Shown here: in pieces, positions 23,683 through 30,909 of the stretch
Layout: each line of letters starts with the position of its first letter
Numbering within the stretch: the first letter of the stretch is position 1
IMG/VR virus record: IMGVR_UViG_3300025237_000008
Span: 1 to 44,639 of that record
Origin: a virus
Direction: 5' to 3' (one strand)
Length of the DNA: 44,639 nucleotides
The notes under the pieces: generated by a model
What the model saw: the letters and a program-made list of their open reading frames with translations, nothing else
Told to the model about the DNA's origin: nothing
Databases searched by the model: none
Position numbers and translations under genes: made by a program

Positions 23683-24801
23683 TCATATTTCTTGAAATAA
23701 ATCTGATACGTCACCAATCGCAGGGCGTTTATCAGACTCTGGTGCTAACGTTGGTTTGCCTTCTGGTTTAATTATTAGGTCTGCAATAAGGTCTTTATCC
23801 TTTTTACCTAATAGCTTTTCGGCCTGTGGTGCGCTTATTAGCTTTTTAGTAAATATTTCATCTTCACTTTTAGCGGTTAATAATACTTTTTGAGCTTCTT
23901 CCTCATTAGACCATTTGCGAACGCTGCGACCTTCAACGAGTTTAAACCCTGCGAATTTGCCACCATCGAGCAATAATGCAGTAACTGATTGTTCAACACT
24001 TTTTAACCATGATTCAATTAAAGGTCTGTTTTCAATTACTAGGCGTTTTTGCTCTTTGCTTAATGACTCTGGATCATCTAATGCGCTTAAGTCGTCAAAC
24101 TCGGCCATAATAATGTTTTGCGTATAGTTCATTAACGCTTTACAGTCACCTTTAGCCTTGCACCATAAACATTGTTTATCACCTGGTACACGTTCAGCGT
24201 CTTTACTTAGCGCTAAATCAGCCTGTAGCTTCACCCATTCGCCCCACTTGAGCAAATCCCTTAAGCTAATCTCAAACTGGCTGAAATTGCCTATACGGGG
24301 TTGGTATATATCAACTATGAATGTATCTTGCCCATCTAGCAGATAACCAAAGTCATTATAGACACCAAGCGCGTATAACATGCCTTGTGAATTGTTTTCA
24401 GCATATACAGGCACACCTTTACCTGTTTTTAAATCAATAATACGTACTGCAGTATCGGTTATTATTATCGCGTCAGACGTGCCAAAACCATCAGGAACCC
24501 AAGGGCTAAAATCAACCTGTTGCTCAGGCAGCAGCTCCCCATCAAATGAACGAACATAATCAATATAACTTTGAGTACATTCAATCATTTCGGAATCAAC
24601 TTCAACACCTTCAACAACTTGACCTAAAAAACTGTCTGCAGACAAATTATTACGTAAACACCTGTCAGCAACTTCATGTGAAGCGCTACCCCATTGAGCA
24701 GCGCTTGAACTGGTATTAGGAAAGCTGTCCTCAGCAGCGACACTGCCGGGACAATTTAACCAACGAGCTGAACCAGACGCGCTTAATTTAGCGTGTTTCA
24801 T
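23683..24801 (-). CDS. DUF2800 RecB-like exonuclease
   Basis: 372 aa. The N-terminal SASGSARWLNCPGS block is the family hallmark. The nuclease core has GTSDAIII (Asp), IIDLKTGKG (D-x-K) and NSQGMLYALG (Gln). A Cys cluster (CLWCKAKGDC) near 210 suggests an iron-sulphur or zinc site, as in AddB/Cas4-like nucleases. Likely role: processing of DNA ends in recombination-dependent replication. The partner DUF2815 gene is downstream. Confidence 0.85.
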   Translation of the reverse strand: MKHAKLSASGSARWLNCPGSVAAEDSFPNTSSSAAQWGSASHEVADRCLRNNLSADSFLGQVVEGVEVDSEMIECTQSYIDYVRSFDGELLPEQQVDFSPWVPDGFGTSDAIIITDTAVRIIDLKTGKGVPVYAENNSQGMLYALGVYNDFGYLLDGQDTFIVDIYQPRIGNFSQFEISLRDLLKWGEWVKLQADLALSKDAERVPGDKQCLWCKAKGDCKALMNYTQNIIMAEFDDLSALDDPESLSKEQKRLVIENRPLIESWLKSVEQSVTALLLDGGKFAGFKLVEGRSVRKWSNEEEAQKVLLTAKSEDEIFTKKLISAPQAEKLLGKKDKDLIADLIIKPEGKPTLAPESDKRPAIGDVSDLFQEI

Positions 24802-24805
24802 TGGT

Positions 24806-25165
24806 TCAAAACTCCCCAGCGTTGATGCGAGTAATGATAGTTGTTAAATCTTCTTTACTTTTAACGTCTAGCACTTTAGCCGCGCCGAACTCTTTTAATA
24901 ATGCTTTTAGCTTTGGCTTGTTGGCTACGTCTTCGCGAGACTTAGATAAACACAATGCTTTTAAGTCGTCGTGCGTATAAGTTTGTGTTTCCAGCTCTTT
25001 AACTTCTTCAACCTTTTCGGTTTTAGGCGCTAATTCTTGTTGTGCGTCATCAACGTTTAATACCTCTTTAACCTTATCAGTGTAAGCAGTATTGTTTTGT
25101 GGAAGGATAGCTAATTCAAGTGCATCAGCAATACGGGTTAACTGTTTTAATATTTCTTCGTTCAT
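24806..25165 (-). CDS. early protein with C-terminal SAP/rho-like helices
   Basis: 119 aa. An N-terminal helix (MNEEILKQLTRIADALE), a Glu/Lys-rich linker, then KLKALLKEFGAAKVLDVKSKEDLTTII, the small helical module common in phage proteins next to DUF2800 genes. Probably an accessory of the recombination/replication module. First gene after the divergent control region. Confidence 0.6.
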   Translation of the reverse strand: MNEEILKQLTRIADALELAILPQNNTAYTDKVKEVLNVDDAQQELAPKTEKVEEVKELETQTYTHDDLKALCLSKSREDVANKPKLKALLKEFGAAKVLDVKSKEDLTTIITRINAGEF

Positions 25166-25202
25166 TTGTTTTATACCTTATAGGTTTTAGTGTTTAATTC
25201 GG

Positions 25203-25231
25203 TTGTAATAATAGTTAACAAATACTATACT
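25203..25231 (+). promoter_or_regulatory. rightward early promoter
   Basis: TTGTAA (25203-25208), 17-bp spacer, TATACT (25226-25231). It shares its DNA with the leftward promoter. An ATAGT-N8-ACTAT inverted repeat and TAGTTAAC/CTTAACTA half-sites lie in and beside it. Confidence 0.65.
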
Positions 25232-25236
25232 GTCAA
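25208..25236 (-). promoter_or_regulatory. leftward early promoter
   Basis: Minus strand TTGACA (25231-25236), 17-bp spacer, TATTAT (25208-25213): the best promoter in the window. It overlaps the rightward promoter almost completely. Confidence 0.7.
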
Positions 25237-25263
25237 CCACTACTTAACTAAAGAGAATAAGAA

Positions 25264-25443
25264 ATGCAAAAATTAATTGAACATTACGGCAGTCAATACA
25301 AATTGGCTAAACAATTAAAGGTTAGTCGAGCGTATGTTTGTCAGTGGTTTGCTGCGGGCAAAGTTCCTGCATTAATGGCCGTTAAAATTGAGAAAGATAC
25401 AGATGGTAAATTTAGAGCAGTTGATTTAGTAGAGGGTAAATAA
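25264..25443 (+). CDS. Cro/YdaS-like HTH regulator
   Basis: 59 aa. YKLAKQLKVSRAYVCQWFAAGKVP is a clear helix-turn-helix of the Cro/YdaS type (A-x3-V-S-x-A-x-V-x-Q-W). It is the first gene right of the overlapping promoters and ends in a TAATG overlap with the primase gene. It probably represses one or both of these promoters. No CI-like partner is present. Confidence 0.8.
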   Translation: MQKLIEHYGSQYKLAKQLKVSRAYVCQWFAAGKVPALMAVKIEKDTDGKFRAVDLVEGK

Positions 25444-27668
25444 TGGTTATTTTTCCACTATCCAAAAATAAAGCGCCAGCAGTACCAAAAGGCACTAACT
25501 GGCAAGACTATAAAGGTAAAGCGACCACGGCAATGGTCGGTGTAATGATACCACAAGGTGTTTTTATAATCGATATTGACACCTATAAAGGTGTTGACAC
25601 TTCTGATATTGATAAGGCTTTAGGTTGTGAGCTTGATTGGGAAGGTGCAGAGCTTCAAGCAACTTTAAATGGTGGCATGCACTACGCTTTTAAAGTTGCT
25701 AACGATTCTTCTTTACCTAATGGGTCTGATTTGTTAGGCGTTGTTGGTTTCGATGCTCGCTCAAGTGGTAAAGGTTATATTGCTACTGGTGAAGGTTATG
25801 AAAATTTAACGTTTCACGATTCGATCATTGAGGCATTGCAGGACGATTTACCAGAATTGCCGAGTAAAGCTGCTGAAGCATTAACGGTTAGATTTGAAAC
25901 TGTCGAAGAAGACGACCTTTTAAGTGTTATAGCAGCAGAGCCTCATGACTTAACTATTGATGATGTTCAAGCGTACATTGACATATTAAAAGACGAACAC
26001 GCACAAGACCAAAACACCTGGTTAAAAGTGGGTATGGCGTTATGGCACCAACTAGGTGAAGATGGATGGGCTATCTTTGACGCATTCAGCCAACGCAGCC
26101 CAGACAATTATGATAAAGACGCAAACCGCAGACGTTGGGAGAGTTTTTCACGCAGACAATTATCAAACCCTGTCACTTTTGCAAGTGTGATCAGTTTAGC
26201 CGGTGGCGGAAAAGCTAAAGGCGAAGTTGCAGCTAAGAAAACAGCTAAAGGACTAGAGCAAGCAGAAACCGTTAGTGATTTACGCGAACATATGGAGTAT
26301 ATAGCCAATGTTAAGTTAAACAACTTAGAACTTGAAATCGCGTTAAAGTCGCTGCAATCTAAGTATTTAGAACTGACAGGCAATAAGCCAAGCCTACCCG
26401 CTATTAAAAAAGAGATTAGAGCTTTGCGCGGGGATGCACGTACAGGCGATTATGTTGAAGATTATGTGTTTATGACAGCTACTGCCGAATACATGAACAA
26501 GCAAACTAAAGCTGTCTGTGGACCTCGTTCTTTTGATGTTGCACATAACCGCGATACACCTTTAAACGGTGAAGGTGAAAAACAAGCTGCAACGCTGTTT
26601 TGTAATGATGTTATCGAAGTTGTAGAAAACAGCATGTACTTCCCTTCTGCTGATGAGTTGTTTACTCACAACGGCCTTGATTATATCAACACTTATAGAG
26701 AGCCAAGAATAAAGCTTGTTGATGTCGGATCAAGTGATGTTGTTGAAAGAGTTAGCAACCACCTCAAACACTTACTACCAGACGATAAAGAACGCTCTAT
26801 TGTTTTGGACTACCTCGCGTACAACGTGCAGAACCCAGGCGTTAAAATGAACTGGTCAATAGTACTTCAAGGTGTGCAAGGTGATGGTAAAAGTTTGTTG
26901 GCTGAAATGATGCAGCACATAATGGGTTTTAACAATGTTCGTATTATGAATGTGCAAACATTGGAGAGTAGCTTCACCGGTTGGGCCACAGGTCAATGTA
27001 TGACGTTCATAGAGGAATTAAAACTCGATAACTTTAGAAAGTACGAAGTTTTAAACAACCTTAAACCGTATATCAGCAACCCAATAGTTGAGGAACACAA
27101 AAAAGGCAAAGACCCGCGCAGCGTTATCAATACAACTAACTACTTCGCACTAACAAACTTTAAGGATGCAATACCAATTGATGCTAACGATAGACGTTAT
27201 TGTATTCTGTTTAGCCAGTGGCAAAAGAAAGATGATTTACAAAAGTTCATGGATAAAAACCCAGACTATTACAGCTCGCTTTACGAATTAGTCAGAACTA
27301 ATGTTGGTGAGTTAAGAAACTGGTTATTGTCTCACACTATCAGTAAGTCGTTTTTATCACACAAGAGAGCGCCAGATACTAACGCAAAACTAATGATGAC
27401 TGAACTGAGTAAATCATCAACTCAGGTTACGTTAGAGGACGCTTTAGAGGAATTTGAGAGCGTTATTGAATGTGGTGAAGGTGAAATTGATATAACAATG
27501 CTAAGTAAGGTTGTGAAGGATGCAGCCGTATTTGATGATAAGTGGGAGGACTTTCCGAAGACGGGAGCGCTTAAAAATGCTCTTTTGAACTTAGGTTATG
27601 AAGTTGTTGGTAGAAAAAGAACAAAGCATAGTGAGGGTGATAATAAACATTATGTGTATTCAAAATAG
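25443..27668 (+). CDS. primase-polymerase/SF3-type helicase fusion
   Basis: 741 aa. The N-terminal prim-pol domain (1-155) has FIIDIDTY (Asp-x-Asp) and SSGKGYIATG. A PriCT-2-like part lies at about 170-250 (LKDEHAQDQNTWLKVGMALWHQLG ... DANRRRWESF). The C-terminal D5/VapE-like helicase has Walker A LQGVQGDGKSLLAE near 477 and CMTFIEELK as Walker B near 520. It is an initiator-type protein that could both melt the origin and prime synthesis. The GGGTC repeat field starts directly after its stop, which fits an origin next to the replication initiator gene. Confidence 0.85.
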   Translation: MVIFPLSKNKAPAVPKGTNWQDYKGKATTAMVGVMIPQGVFIIDIDTYKGVDTSDIDKALGCELDWEGAELQATLNGGMHYAFKVANDSSLPNGSDLLGVVGFDARSSGKGYIATGEGYENLTFHDSIIEALQDDLPELPSKAAEALTVRFETVEEDDLLSVIAAEPHDLTIDDVQAYIDILKDEHAQDQNTWLKVGMALWHQLGEDGWAIFDAFSQRSPDNYDKDANRRRWESFSRRQLSNPVTFASVISLAGGGKAKGEVAAKKTAKGLEQAETVSDLREHMEYIANVKLNNLELEIALKSLQSKYLELTGNKPSLPAIKKEIRALRGDARTGDYVEDYVFMTATAEYMNKQTKAVCGPRSFDVAHNRDTPLNGEGEKQAATLFCNDVIEVVENSMYFPSADELFTHNGLDYINTYREPRIKLVDVGSSDVVERVSNHLKHLLPDDKERSIVLDYLAYNVQNPGVKMNWSIVLQGVQGDGKSLLAEMMQHIMGFNNVRIMNVQTLESSFTGWATGQCMTFIEELKLDNFRKYEVLNNLKPYISNPIVEEHKKGKDPRSVINTTNYFALTNFKDAIPIDANDRRYCILFSQWQKKDDLQKFMDKNPDYYSSLYELVRTNVGELRNWLLSHTISKSFLSHKRAPDTNAKLMMTELSKSSTQVTLEDALEEFESVIECGEGEIDITMLSKVVKDAAVFDDKWEDFPKTGALKNALLNLGYEVVGRKRTKHSEGDNKHYVYSK

Positions 27669-27682
27669 ATAAAAACCTGTTT

Positions 27683-27968
27683 GGGTCTAATGTTGAAGGT
27701 GAGCGGGTCGGAAGATGACCCGCTTTTTTTATTTTAAAATCATAGGTTTAAGTGTTTTTGGGTCTATGGGTCGAGCAAAATACTATTCTACCTTATATAC
27801 GGGATGTATATATGTGTAATAAAAATAATACTATATATGTAATTACTATATTCTTTAGACCTTTAGACCCAATATAGTAATAATAGTAGTAATAACAATA
27901 AGTTAGAGTGGGTCTAAAGTAAAAATAAGATAGACCCGTTAGCGACCCAGCATGACCCATTGAGACCC
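27683..27968. other. candidate replication origin: GGGTC iteron field
   Basis: The 389-base gap between the primase and the next gene holds 12 copies of GGGTC(TA) in both orientations. They start at 27683, 27705, 27717, 27760, 27768, 27856 (degenerate), 27864, 27910, 27931, 27944, 27954 and 27963. A very AT-rich core without repeats lies at about 27775-27855. Arrangement and place suggest initiator-binding iterons around a melting region. The pair at 27705/27717 also forms the primase terminator. Confidence 0.5.
27703..27730 (+). terminator. primase terminator
   Basis: GCGGGTC (27703-27709), 7-nt loop, GACCCGC (27717-27723), T7. Confidence 0.85.
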
Positions 27969-27992
27969 AAGAGCCAAATATCAACAAAACAC

Positions 27993-28021
27993 TTTACAAC
28001 TACAAATAACTAGTTTATGTT
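27993..28021 (+). promoter_or_regulatory. early promoter for 28058 operon
   Basis: TTTACA (27993-27998), 17-bp spacer, TATGTT (28016-28021). The -10 box lies inside the perfect inverted repeat 28013-28046. Confidence 0.55.
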
Positions 28022-28046
28022 TAATCACAGTTAATTAAACATAAAC
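28013..28046. repeat. perfect 13-bp inverted repeat over promoter -10
   Basis: GTTTATGTTTAAT (28013-28025) and ATTAAACATAAAC (28034-28046) with an 8-base centre. It covers the -10 and start region of the promoter above: an operator, or a 5' leader hairpin. Confidence 0.7.
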
Positions 28047-28057
28047 GGAATAGAGAA

Positions 28058-28372
28058 ATGAAAAAATTAATACTTACTACAATCGCAGCGGTTACTTTAT
28101 CTTTTAATGCTAGCGCTAGCACATCGGCTTCTGAATGCGTAGCGCTTGGTGAGCTTGCAAGTACGGCGGTTGAGCTTAGACAGCAAGGTAAAAGTAAAAT
28201 AATTATGATGGACGCAATTAGAGCGACTAATGCAGAGGCGCATTTTAAATAAATTGGATATATGGCTGTTGACGTTGCTTTTGATTATCCAATACTCGAT
28301 AGCGCAGAAGCTCAAAAGCAGCTTGGTAAGAATGTCATGATTCAAGTTATTAAAACATGCATGGAGCAATAG
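28058..28372 (+). pseudogene. small exported protein split by an in-frame TAA
   Basis: The first part (64 aa, stop 28250-28252) has a signal peptide (MKKLILTTIAAVTLSFNASA) and CVALGELASTAVELRQQGKS. After the TAA the same frame continues open to TAG 28370-28372 with MAVDVAFDYPILDSAEA ... VIKTCMEQ. Both halves together match a known pattern of small periplasmic proteins: Cys-containing helix, RQxG, then a YxYP segment and a final Cys helix. Thus one roughly 104-aa gene seems broken by a nonsense codon. The second half could also be a separate 36-aa gene from the ATG at 28262. Confidence 0.55.
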
Positions 28373-28374
28373 TG

Positions 28375-28617
28375 ATGAGCACATACAAAATTACATTAAC
28401 TAGCGCTGAGAATAACGTTACCTTCAAAGTTGATGCTAAAACTGAATTTATGGCCTGTAGTGTGGCCAAGAAGCGATTTAAATTATTTAGTCAGGCGAAT
28501 TGTCACGTAGCAGAAGTTAAGCGCTTAAAATCGCGTACAGAGAAGATTATGATATCGAGCTCATTCGCATTATTTGCAGCAGCGTTTGTTATGACAGTTT
28601 GGCAGTTGGGAGGTTAG
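28375..28617 (+). CDS. small membrane-anchored protein
   Basis: 80 aa from the ATG at 28375 (an upstream in-frame ATG at 28357 lies inside the preceding gene). The soluble N-terminal domain (YKITLTSAENNVTFKVDAKTEF) resembles a small beta-alpha fold. Near the C-terminus a membrane helix (ISSSFALFAAAFVMTVW). Function unknown. Confidence 0.55.
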   Translation: MSTYKITLTSAENNVTFKVDAKTEFMACSVAKKRFKLFSQANCHVAEVKRLKSRTEKIMISSSFALFAAAFVMTVWQLGG

Positions 28618-28620
28618 AAG

Positions 28621-28803
28621 GTGAAAAAGTTAAAAGTGTTTTTAACATGGGTTTTATGTATATCGTTATTTTTCGCTGTGCTTGCGCTTATTGGTAAGCA
28701 TGAAGAAAGCCAAGCTAAGGTTTGCAGTGATAAAGGAATGGTTATTGTTAGGCCATTTCAGGGTAGGGTTTATTGCGCAGCAGGAAGTAGGGAGGGACTT
28801 TAA
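28621..28803 (+). CDS. small membrane/exported protein
   Basis: 60 aa, GTG start preceded by GGAGG. N-terminal membrane helix (VFLTWVLCISLFFAVLALIG), then a short periplasmic tail with two Cys. May be a superinfection or envelope accessory protein; not recognised. Confidence 0.5.
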   Translation: MKKLKVFLTWVLCISLFFAVLALIGKHEESQAKVCSDKGMVIVRPFQGRVYCAAGSREGL

Positions 28804-28804
28804 A

Positions 28805-28954
28805 ATGAAACAATGTAGAACACGAAGCAACGCCCACTTTAACGGCATACTTACAATGCAAATGATGGGATATAATCGCGGATACACTTTGGACTTGCCA
28901 CGGTGGAAAGTTCGCAACGTTAATTTTAATGTGCACGGGGTTGGTGAGGTATAG
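28805..28954 (+). CDS. 49-aa basic protein
   Basis: Starts 2 bases after the upstream stop, with GGGAGGG as ribosome site. Basic, with no recognised domain (CRTRSNAHFNGILTMQ...). The frame is open further upstream but overlaps another gene there. Confidence 0.45.
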   Translation: MKQCRTRSNAHFNGILTMQMMGYNRGYTLDLPRWKVRNVNFNVHGVGEV

Positions 28955-28994
28955 CCAACCACCAGTAAAGTAGTAAATATATTTAATAAAAAGA

Positions 28995-29023
28995 TTTACA
29001 ACAATAAATAGGTTTAGTATTAT
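28995..29023 (+). promoter_or_regulatory. early promoter for 29067 operon
   Basis: TTTACA (28995-29000), 17-bp spacer, TATTAT (29018-29023). Confidence 0.6.
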
Positions 29024-29066
29024 TAGCCCACTGAAACGAAACAACGCAAACAACTGGAGAATAAAA

Positions 29067-29417
29067 ATGACGCCACTAAAGACACTTGAAGCTCTAAATG
29101 AAATTGAAATTGATGTGCTTAAATCTCTTAACTCAAAAAGAAATGAGGCAATCAGAAATGGTGATAGTGGGATGGCTGAGAGTGTTAGTAATGAGTACTA
29201 TAAGAGGCTAGCTAAATCAAGAGATATAAGGGTAAAGATGCAAGTTGAAATGAACAAAAACCATACAAAGCCAAAGGCGGCAAAGGCAACCAAATATAGC
29301 TTAGAGCTTGCCGAGAGAGTGAAGATAAAGGAGGCAAATGTAACCAGCCTGTCGTATGAGAGATCAAGAAAAAGGCTTGATAAGATGACAGACCAAAGAG
29401 CTTTTGGTAAGTTATGA
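29067..29417 (+). CDS. helical basic protein, unknown
   Basis: 116 aa, almost all alpha-helical and Lys/Arg/Glu-rich, with a central low-complexity KPKAAKATK segment. A GGAG ribosome site and its own promoter. It may bind nucleic acid; no family recognised. Overlaps the next start by 4 bases. Confidence 0.55.
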   Translation: MTPLKTLEALNEIEIDVLKSLNSKRNEAIRNGDSGMAESVSNEYYKRLAKSRDIRVKMQVEMNKNHTKPKAAKATKYSLELAERVKIKEANVTSLSYERSRKRLDKMTDQRAFGKL

Positions 29418-29743
29418 TCTATTTTTTATTTATGGTCTTTGTGGGAGGGCCTCTCATTTGCTGCACGGCAATTTTATTTATAGCCAAACTAAAAAAGAGG
29501 GGGTTAATTATGGATGTAGATTTAAACTTGTCAGATATAGATAGCACCAACCTACAACATAGGCTATCAAAAATAAACATCGGGAATCCCTATGCGCTAT
29601 CCTCTATAGCTTCCGATAGGCATAAAATGCTAAATGACTTACTTTGTGTTATTCATCGCGACGGCGGTCAGTATATAGCTGAAAATGGATACAAGAAAGC
29701 TGTTAATGATGCAATAGAAATCCACACAAAAGGAAGGCAATGA
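29414..29743 (+). CDS. membrane-anchored hypothetical protein
   Basis: 109 aa from the ATGA overlap. An N-terminal helix (IYFLFMVFVGGPLICCTAILFIA) is followed by a soluble domain. An internal ATG at 29510 with GAGGGGG before it could give a 77-aa soluble form, so two products are possible. Confidence 0.5.
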   Translation: MIYFLFMVFVGGPLICCTAILFIAKLKKRGLIMDVDLNLSDIDSTNLQHRLSKINIGNPYALSSIASDRHKMLNDLLCVIHRDGGQYIAENGYKKAVNDAIEIHTKGRQ

Positions 29744-29895
29744 CACCATCAAAACGCGCCAAAGAGCTTGGCGCTAAATCGCTAAAGCAAATAGCTCAAG
29801 AGTTCGGTTGCACTGTAGACAACCTAAATGCAAAGTTTAAATCAAAGCCTAGGCAGTTTGATATAATTGTTTTAGGAGTTGTAAGTCTAACCTAG
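29740..29895 (+). CDS. small HTH-like protein
   Basis: 51 aa. AKELGAKSLKQIAQEFGCTVDNLNAKF looks like a helix-turn-helix of the terminase-small-subunit or regulator kind. Starts in an ATGA overlap. It lies just upstream of the late terminase promoter. Confidence 0.45.
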   Translation: MTPSKRAKELGAKSLKQIAQEFGCTVDNLNAKFKSKPRQFDIIVLGVVSLT

Positions 29896-29915
29896 TGCGC
29901 CCATTTTATTTTTTA

Positions 29916-29924
29916 TGATATACT
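29916..29924 (+). promoter_or_regulatory. late extended -10 promoter of terminase operon
   Basis: TGATATACT, no -35, 37 bases before the terminase small-subunit start. Confidence 0.6.
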
Positions 29925-29960
29925 CAAAGCATATTTTAATTAATTATTTTTAGGTGATTT

Positions 29961-30455
29961 ATGGCGTTAGATTTGTGGGAGGTATCAAGAAAGAATAGAG
30001 GTCAACCACCTTGTTTCAAGTCCCCAGATGAAATGCTGGATAAAGCTTATGAGTATTTTAATTGGTGCAAAGAGAATCAGTTACACGTACAAAAGCCTTT
30101 TTCTAGTCAAGGTGAAGTAATCTACGGTGATGAGTTCAAGATGCGCGCAATGACTCAGGAAGGTCTTTGTGTATTCTTAAATATAAGTAAGTCAACATGG
30201 CACAATTACCAGAACAAACCAGAATTCTTGGACGTCACTGGTCATATTAACGATGTAATGCGTGAGCAGAAGTTCTCAGGAGCTGCTGCAGGGCTATTAA
30301 ATGCAAATATTATAGCTCGTGACCTAGGGCTAAAAGATAGCACTGAAATTGAGCACAGTGGCGAGGTTAAACACGACGTTAAGCAGATAACTCACACTAT
30401 GGATGCTCAAGAAGCTACGCGTATTTATCAAGATATGATTAATGGCAAAGCTTGA
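29961..30455 (+). CDS. terS: terminase small subunit
   Basis: 164 aa. GQPPCFKSPDEMLDKAYEYFNWC at the N-terminus and MTQEGLCVFLNISKSTWHNYQ (helix-turn-helix) are typical of P22 gp3-like DNA-packaging small subunits. The C-terminal region carries GLLNANIIARDLGLKD, a hallmark of this family. It recognises the packaging site and loads the large subunit. An HNH gene separates it from the large subunit. Confidence 0.8.
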   Translation: MALDLWEVSRKNRGQPPCFKSPDEMLDKAYEYFNWCKENQLHVQKPFSSQGEVIYGDEFKMRAMTQEGLCVFLNISKSTWHNYQNKPEFLDVTGHINDVMREQKFSGAAAGLLNANIIARDLGLKDSTEIEHSGEVKHDVKQITHTMDAQEATRIYQDMINGKA

Positions 30456-30484
30456 TTGTGTTTTTGTTTTATTAATTACTGGGG

Positions 30485-30490
30485 TATAAT
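30485..30490 (+). promoter_or_regulatory. late -10 inside a hairpin arm before the HNH gene
   Basis: GGGGTATAAT; predicted start 30496-30498. The hexamer lies within the 5' arm (30486-30495) of the inverted repeat that hides the HNH ribosome site. Confidence 0.5.
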
Positions 30491-30515
30491 GACTCAAATA
30501 CAAAGGAGTCATTAT
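30486..30515 (+). promoter_or_regulatory. hairpin sequestering the HNH gene ribosome site
   Basis: A perfect 10-bp inverted repeat, ATAATGACTC (30486-30495) and GAGTCATTAT (30506-30515), with a 10-nt loop. The 3' arm includes most of the Shine-Dalgarno AAGGAG (30503-30508) and the first two bases of the AUG at 30514. Confidence 0.75.
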
Positions 30516-30909
30516 GAAATTGATAAGCAGAAAAGAGGCAGTTGATAGTGGCCTTAAATTTTATTTTACAGGTGTGCCATGTGTAAGAGGTCATATAGCA
30601 AAGAGGTATACAGCTAAATCTTATTGCCTAGAGTGCTCAAGGGAGTCAGCCATAGAATCCCAACAAAGAAACAAGCAAAGGAAAAGGGATAACCAAGCTA
30701 TATATGCGAAAAAGAACAGGGATAAAATAATATCTAGATATCACAATAACAAGGAAGAGTATTCTGATAGAAGTAGAAGGTACTACCAAGATAACAAGGA
30801 AGACATAATAGAGAGAGTTAAGAAATACGCTCAAGAAAATAGAGATGCTATCAGGGATAGAAGTAAAAAGTACTACATAAAAACAAGAATACCGTTAAGT
30901 TTAGAGTGA
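30514..30909 (+). CDS. HNH endonuclease, N-terminal part (zinc module and helical linker)
   Basis: 131 aa. The N-terminal module LISRKEAVDSGLKFYFTGVP-C-x3-GH ... YCLEC is common at the start of phage HNH homing nucleases. A long basic linker with repeated YYQDNKEDI-like units follows. The protein stops at 30907-30909 without the nuclease part, which is found in the -1 frame. One missing A in the A5 run at 30879-30883 would join them into one protein of about 230 aa. Either the gene is broken, or frameshifting occurs, or the base is a sequencing error. Confidence 0.7.
   Translation: MKLISRKEAVDSGLKFYFTGVPCVRGHIAKRYTAKSYCLECSRESAIESQQRNKQRKRDNQAIYAKKNRDKIISRYHNNKEEYSDRSRRYYQDNKEDIIERVKKYAQENRDAIRDRSKKYYIKTRIPLSLE

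Noticed and set aside
25264-25443. Lysogeny switch
   Set aside because: A Cro-like gene and overlapping promoters exist, but no CI-like repressor, integrase or attachment site is present.
27683-27968. CRISPR array
   Set aside because: The repeats are only 5-7 bases, in both orientations and at irregular spacing.
27793-27987. 64-aa minus-strand ORF in the origin region
   Set aside because: Tyr-rich low-complexity product from AT-rich sequence, no ribosome site.
28915-28975. GGTTGG/CCAACC hairpin as a terminator
   Set aside because: Only 6 bp and not followed by a U-run.
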